DNA from: Talpa occidentalis
Taxonomy: Eukaryota > Chordata > Mammalia > Eulipotyphla > Talpidae
DNA: 64,000 nt
Reading direction: 5' to 3'
NCBI RefSeq assembly: GCF_014898055.3
Contig: NW_023605083.1
Span: forward strand, 62,474,228-62,538,227
Below the pieces are notes generated by a model. It ran no database searches, was not told the origin of the DNA, and saw only the letters and a list, made by a program, of their open reading frames with translations. Positions 60,801 to 64,000 of the stretch are shown here, in pieces. The position numbers and the translations under genes are program-made. Every line of letters begins with the position of its first letter. The first letter of the stretch is position 1.

Positions 60801-63066
60801 ACACCATCATAGAAAATACTGCACTCAATGGAAATGAGTCCAAAAAGGTGGTCAAGTGCAGGACAACCTTTGTATTCTCATTTAAATTCTAATTTCAGTG
60901 TTTCTGGGCACTCTACAACACTGACATTAGATGTGATTTATTGTAATAGTCAGGAATAAATTAGTGAATGGTAATCTGTATCAAATGCAGGCTTTGTGAC
61001 TCAGAGCCATGTAATCCACTATTACACACAGCTCCTTGGCTTGGCCATGGGCCTCCTTGTCCTTTACTTGAAATTGAGATGGCGCGGTCCCCTAATGAGA
61101 CAGATGTCTTCTTAAGTTCCTCAGGTTTCCTCCAGAGGATGTTAATTAATCCTCAGTACACACCAGAAAAAAAAAAAAAAAAAAACCCAAAAAGAACAAA
61201 AAAAAACTCCACTGGCAAACAGTGTATATTAAACATTCGATCATTCCACATTTCAGTATCCAGCATATATTCAAGCATTCTATATATAGTTTGGAATTCA
61301 AAAATATCAGTGTCCAGATATTAACAAGGACTATTATCTGGGAGAAAAAAAATGAAAAAAGATAATATGCAAGGCAAACTGTATAATTCATTCTTCTAGA
61401 TGAGCTAATGTAGAGATTGTTGAAGACTTGTGAGAAGACACAGCAGACTACCTAGTGTTGTGTGTGTTCGCTTTCAATTTCATAATAATTTTATGGTTAG
61501 AAGCTAAGACAACTTCAAAAGGTAATCCAAGGTATGGAAAATAAAATTTAAAAATTTTCTTAATCTTTTAGAGGGCTGGGCCATACATTTTAAAGAGACT
61601 AAGAAATAGGAGGCTAAACTTTGTTCTAGACTGAGTCAAACATTAAGAAGCCCTACAGAAATGCTTTCACTACAATGTCCCCTGCAGCAGGCCACCAGCC
61701 TTCACAGAGAAATGTGTGGCCTAATGCACATGCTGAACTTGGGGAGTTGTCCAGTACAGCATACTGTGGCCAAGCTGTCATCACAGATGAAGACCCCCAG
61801 GGAAAATGTCTCCCTGAGCTCAGTGCTCAGATGATCTATTTCTTCTGATTTTACCTTATGACACCAAATCATGAATCTAATTTGTTTACATCTGTATTAA
61901 CTTATAGAAAGTATGCCCTTACCTGATTCCATATCACTTTGTGACATTTATTTTTCCCTTTCCCCCCTTTTTCTTGCTTATTTTCAATTCAACTTAGGCC
62001 TCTGAACTGCCTAAAATCCTCTTTTTTATACAAAGTTCAGTATAAATAAACACAACCACATACTCTGCACACGTTTGTGAGACTATTTATGTAATACTGC
62101 TATTTGGACATAAAAACCACCCAACATGAAAAGAAACCAGCAAGTCCTCTACAGACCAAAAAGAAGAAAATAAATTTTCATTTCTATTTTCACAGTGAGA
62201 GCTAAACAGTGTAAGGTCTGTCACCCATAGGTTATTCTACAGACTCAAATACAACCTAGCCCTAACAGAACTGCTGGTTTATCTGCAGGGTCACAAGTAT
62301 ATCATGCTTATGTGTTTTCATTCCACCATGCTCAGGAAGTAAGTTATCTGGGCGCAATACTTCTAACTACCTCTGAGGTGTGTGGACAGAAGAACAGTTA
62401 GGTTAGAGATACGACAACTCAAAACCAAACAGATTAGCTTAAATGTTAAGTGAAGGAATGAGTCAAGAGATGGAAGAATTGGGAAAGAATGCTGTCTCAG
62501 GGTAAAAGGAAGAGAAAACTTCAAGAAGGATACATTCATTAAGGAAAGACATATTCCTGGTACAAGTATCTTTAAATGTAGATTTAAATATATAAAATGG
62601 TCCACCAATTTCTTTCAAAAGCCAATTTTTCTTCCAACTGTACTTATATTAAAATACATGGTATATCTATGATAGAAAAACCCCACAGTGATTCCCCCCC
62701 AGACCTGTGGGAAGAACCACTAACATTGCTCTAACAAACAGAATACAGCAATGGTTATAAGGTCAGTTATATGGAGAAAAGTGAGGGGATTTTGAAGATA
62801 TAATTAAATAAAAAGAGATTATTTAAGGTCAGCTGGGCCTAAACAAGTCAGTCCTTTTTAAAAGACCTAGATATCAGAGACTAGAAAGCAGCAGAGACTC
62901 CATTGCTATTGCTGATTCTGAAGAAGCAAGTTGCCAAGATTCTACAGTTTAGCCTCCAGTTGAGAACACAATCCCGTAAAATGTTGCTTTTAGACTGGGA
63001 GACCCAGAGCAGTGAACCCAACTAAGTATGCCTAGAATTCTGACCTACAGAAACTGAAATAATAAA
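60801..63066. other. LPAR1 intron, nothing recognised
   Basis: A-run and AAAAAC text at 61169-61207. No exon or clear repeat elsewhere. Confidence 0.5.
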
Positions 63067-63078
63067 TGGGTACTTTTT

Positions 63079-63341
63079 TTTTTAAGATTTATTTATTTAT
63101 TTATACCAGCACTGGGTACAGTCAGAGGTGCAGGAGGGTGAGAGAATTCACCAGAGCCAGAGCGGGGAGCAGAGCAGGCAGACTGATGAAGTACACTGCT
63201 GAGGGGAGCAGCGGGCGGCAGGAGAGGTCTGCGCGCCGTGTGGGACCCTCGCCAGCAGCCAGGGATCGAAACCGGCGCTGCAGAGGCTGCGGGCAGCTTC
63301 GCAACCCAGAGCTCAACCACTGCGCCACAGGGGAGGCCCTG
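63079..63341 (-). mobile_element. Youngest-type SINE
   Basis: Antisense copy with CAGCACTGGGTACAGTCAGA, an intact hairpin and a CTTCGCAACCCAGAGCTCAA head. Three versions of the target text flank it: TGGGTACTTTTT (63067-63078), TGGCGTACTTTTT (63342-63354) and TGGGTACTTTTT (63361-63372). Confidence 0.94.
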
Positions 63342-63379
63342 TGGCGTACTTTTTAAAATATGGGTACTTTTTAAAATAC

Positions 63380-64000
63380 TAACTTTGTGGTAATTTGTTA
63401 GGCAGCATGGAAAACTAATACATTTAAAGATAGTCAATTTGCATGGGAATTGCTCTATTAACTAAACAGAAAATATGGAATAGAAAAGCGACTTTTTTTT
63501 CAAAAATTTCTAGTTCTTTATCATTTATTTTCTTTTGTGTAGCCTTAATGCTTATTTTTAGTTTTTAATCACTTTATTGAAGTATGGCTGACATCAGATT
63601 CCTTTCTAAGCTGCTCACATGATACTTAACCAAGCTCTCTCTCTCATTAAAGTTTTCATGTACTCAAAGTTGCTGTCACCCAATCCATGATGCGTGGTGT
63701 CATTATAGGGGTTTAGAGATTGCTTGCCCAAAGAAGCCTACCTCTGGTAGGCCAGAAGATGTTAAGCCAGGCCAGCCTGTGACTTCCACAATTTTCCAAT
63801 CAGCAGAGAATCAAGATGTATGTTTGGATTGTTAAAGTAACTCAGCACACTCAAGCCAATGTCTTCAACCCCAAAGCTACAAAACCATGTATTCTCCTCT
63901 TATCTACCATTTGGGCATGAAAACCCCCCAAAACAAACAAGAAACCAGCAAATTTTCTATAGTCCTGAAAGAAAGAGCCAAAGTTCCAGTTCCATCTTAA
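63380..64000. other. LPAR1 intron, possible L1 end only
   Basis: TTTTTAATCACTTTATTGAA, then GTATGGCTGACATCA (63567-63601), resembles an antisense L1 3' terminus. The rest is unrecognised. Confidence 0.4.

Larger units (their letters stand above)
32443..64000 (-). other. LPAR1: LPAR1 intron (partial, over 31.5 kb)
   Basis: From the acceptor to the window end no open frame on the minus strand encodes any part of LPAR1 TM1-TM6, which in mammals lies in a single large exon. The whole stretch is therefore read as one intron. Repeats inside it are listed separately. No convincing nested gene was seen. Confidence 0.8.

Noticed and set aside
1..64000. CRISPR arrays, bacterial operons, tRNA/rRNA genes, olfactory receptor or other full genes
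   Set aside because: None seen. tRNA-like text belongs to SINE heads, and the regularly recurring blocks are SINE copies, not a CRISPR array.

Overview
The window is nuclear DNA of a placental mammal. It holds one recognisable protein-coding segment, the last coding exon of LPAR1 (lysophosphatidic acid receptor 1), on the minus strand at 32141-32442. Everything else is intron, probable 3' UTR, intergenic DNA and interspersed repeats. The ancient repeats (MIR, L2, hAT/MER elements, MaLR LTRs, old L1) are the standard mammalian set. The young repeats are one L1 family and one abundant tRNA-derived SINE of about 260-290 bp, present as 17 copies plus one head-only copy. I saw no Alu/B1, Bov-B, carnivore CAN, equid ERE or vespertilionid VES SINEs. 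This points to a laurasiatherian outside those groups, for example a horseshoe-bat-like (Rhin-1-type) or pangolin lineage. That placement is inference; I cannot name the SINE family from memory with certainty.

Layout. 1-29.9 kb: intergenic DNA downstream of LPAR1, with old L1/L2/MIR fragments, six SINEs, a young 5'-truncated L1 (3516-4079), a ~212-bp direct duplication (14892-15102 and 17949-18160), a hAT element with an 8-bp target duplication (28462-28769) and an unexplained exon-like open segment on the plus strand (25798-25897). 29.97-32.14 kb: probable LPAR1 3' UTR, with a 37-bp tandem duplication 13 nt past the stop codon. 32.14-32.44 kb: LPAR1 terminal coding exon with its splice acceptor. 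32.44-64 kb: a single LPAR1 intron longer than 31.5 kb, since no other LPAR1 exon appears. This intron is a nested retroposon landscape: a SINE within a SINE (39.3-39.9 kb), two SINEs inserted in succession at one site (41.5-42.1 kb), a head-only SINE (43.2 kb), and a four-element nest at 48.9-52.1 kb (MaLR LTR, SINE, 5'-inverted L1, short L1 3' end).

I found no operon-like, defence or otherwise novel gene system. The notable material is retrotransposition structure: three-copy target-site duplications, twin-primed inversion, tandem L1 promoter units, a truncated SINE with a perfect target duplication, and a 56-bp mariner-type palindrome. All calls are from reading the sequence; repeat family names are from memory and boundaries of old repeats are approximate.
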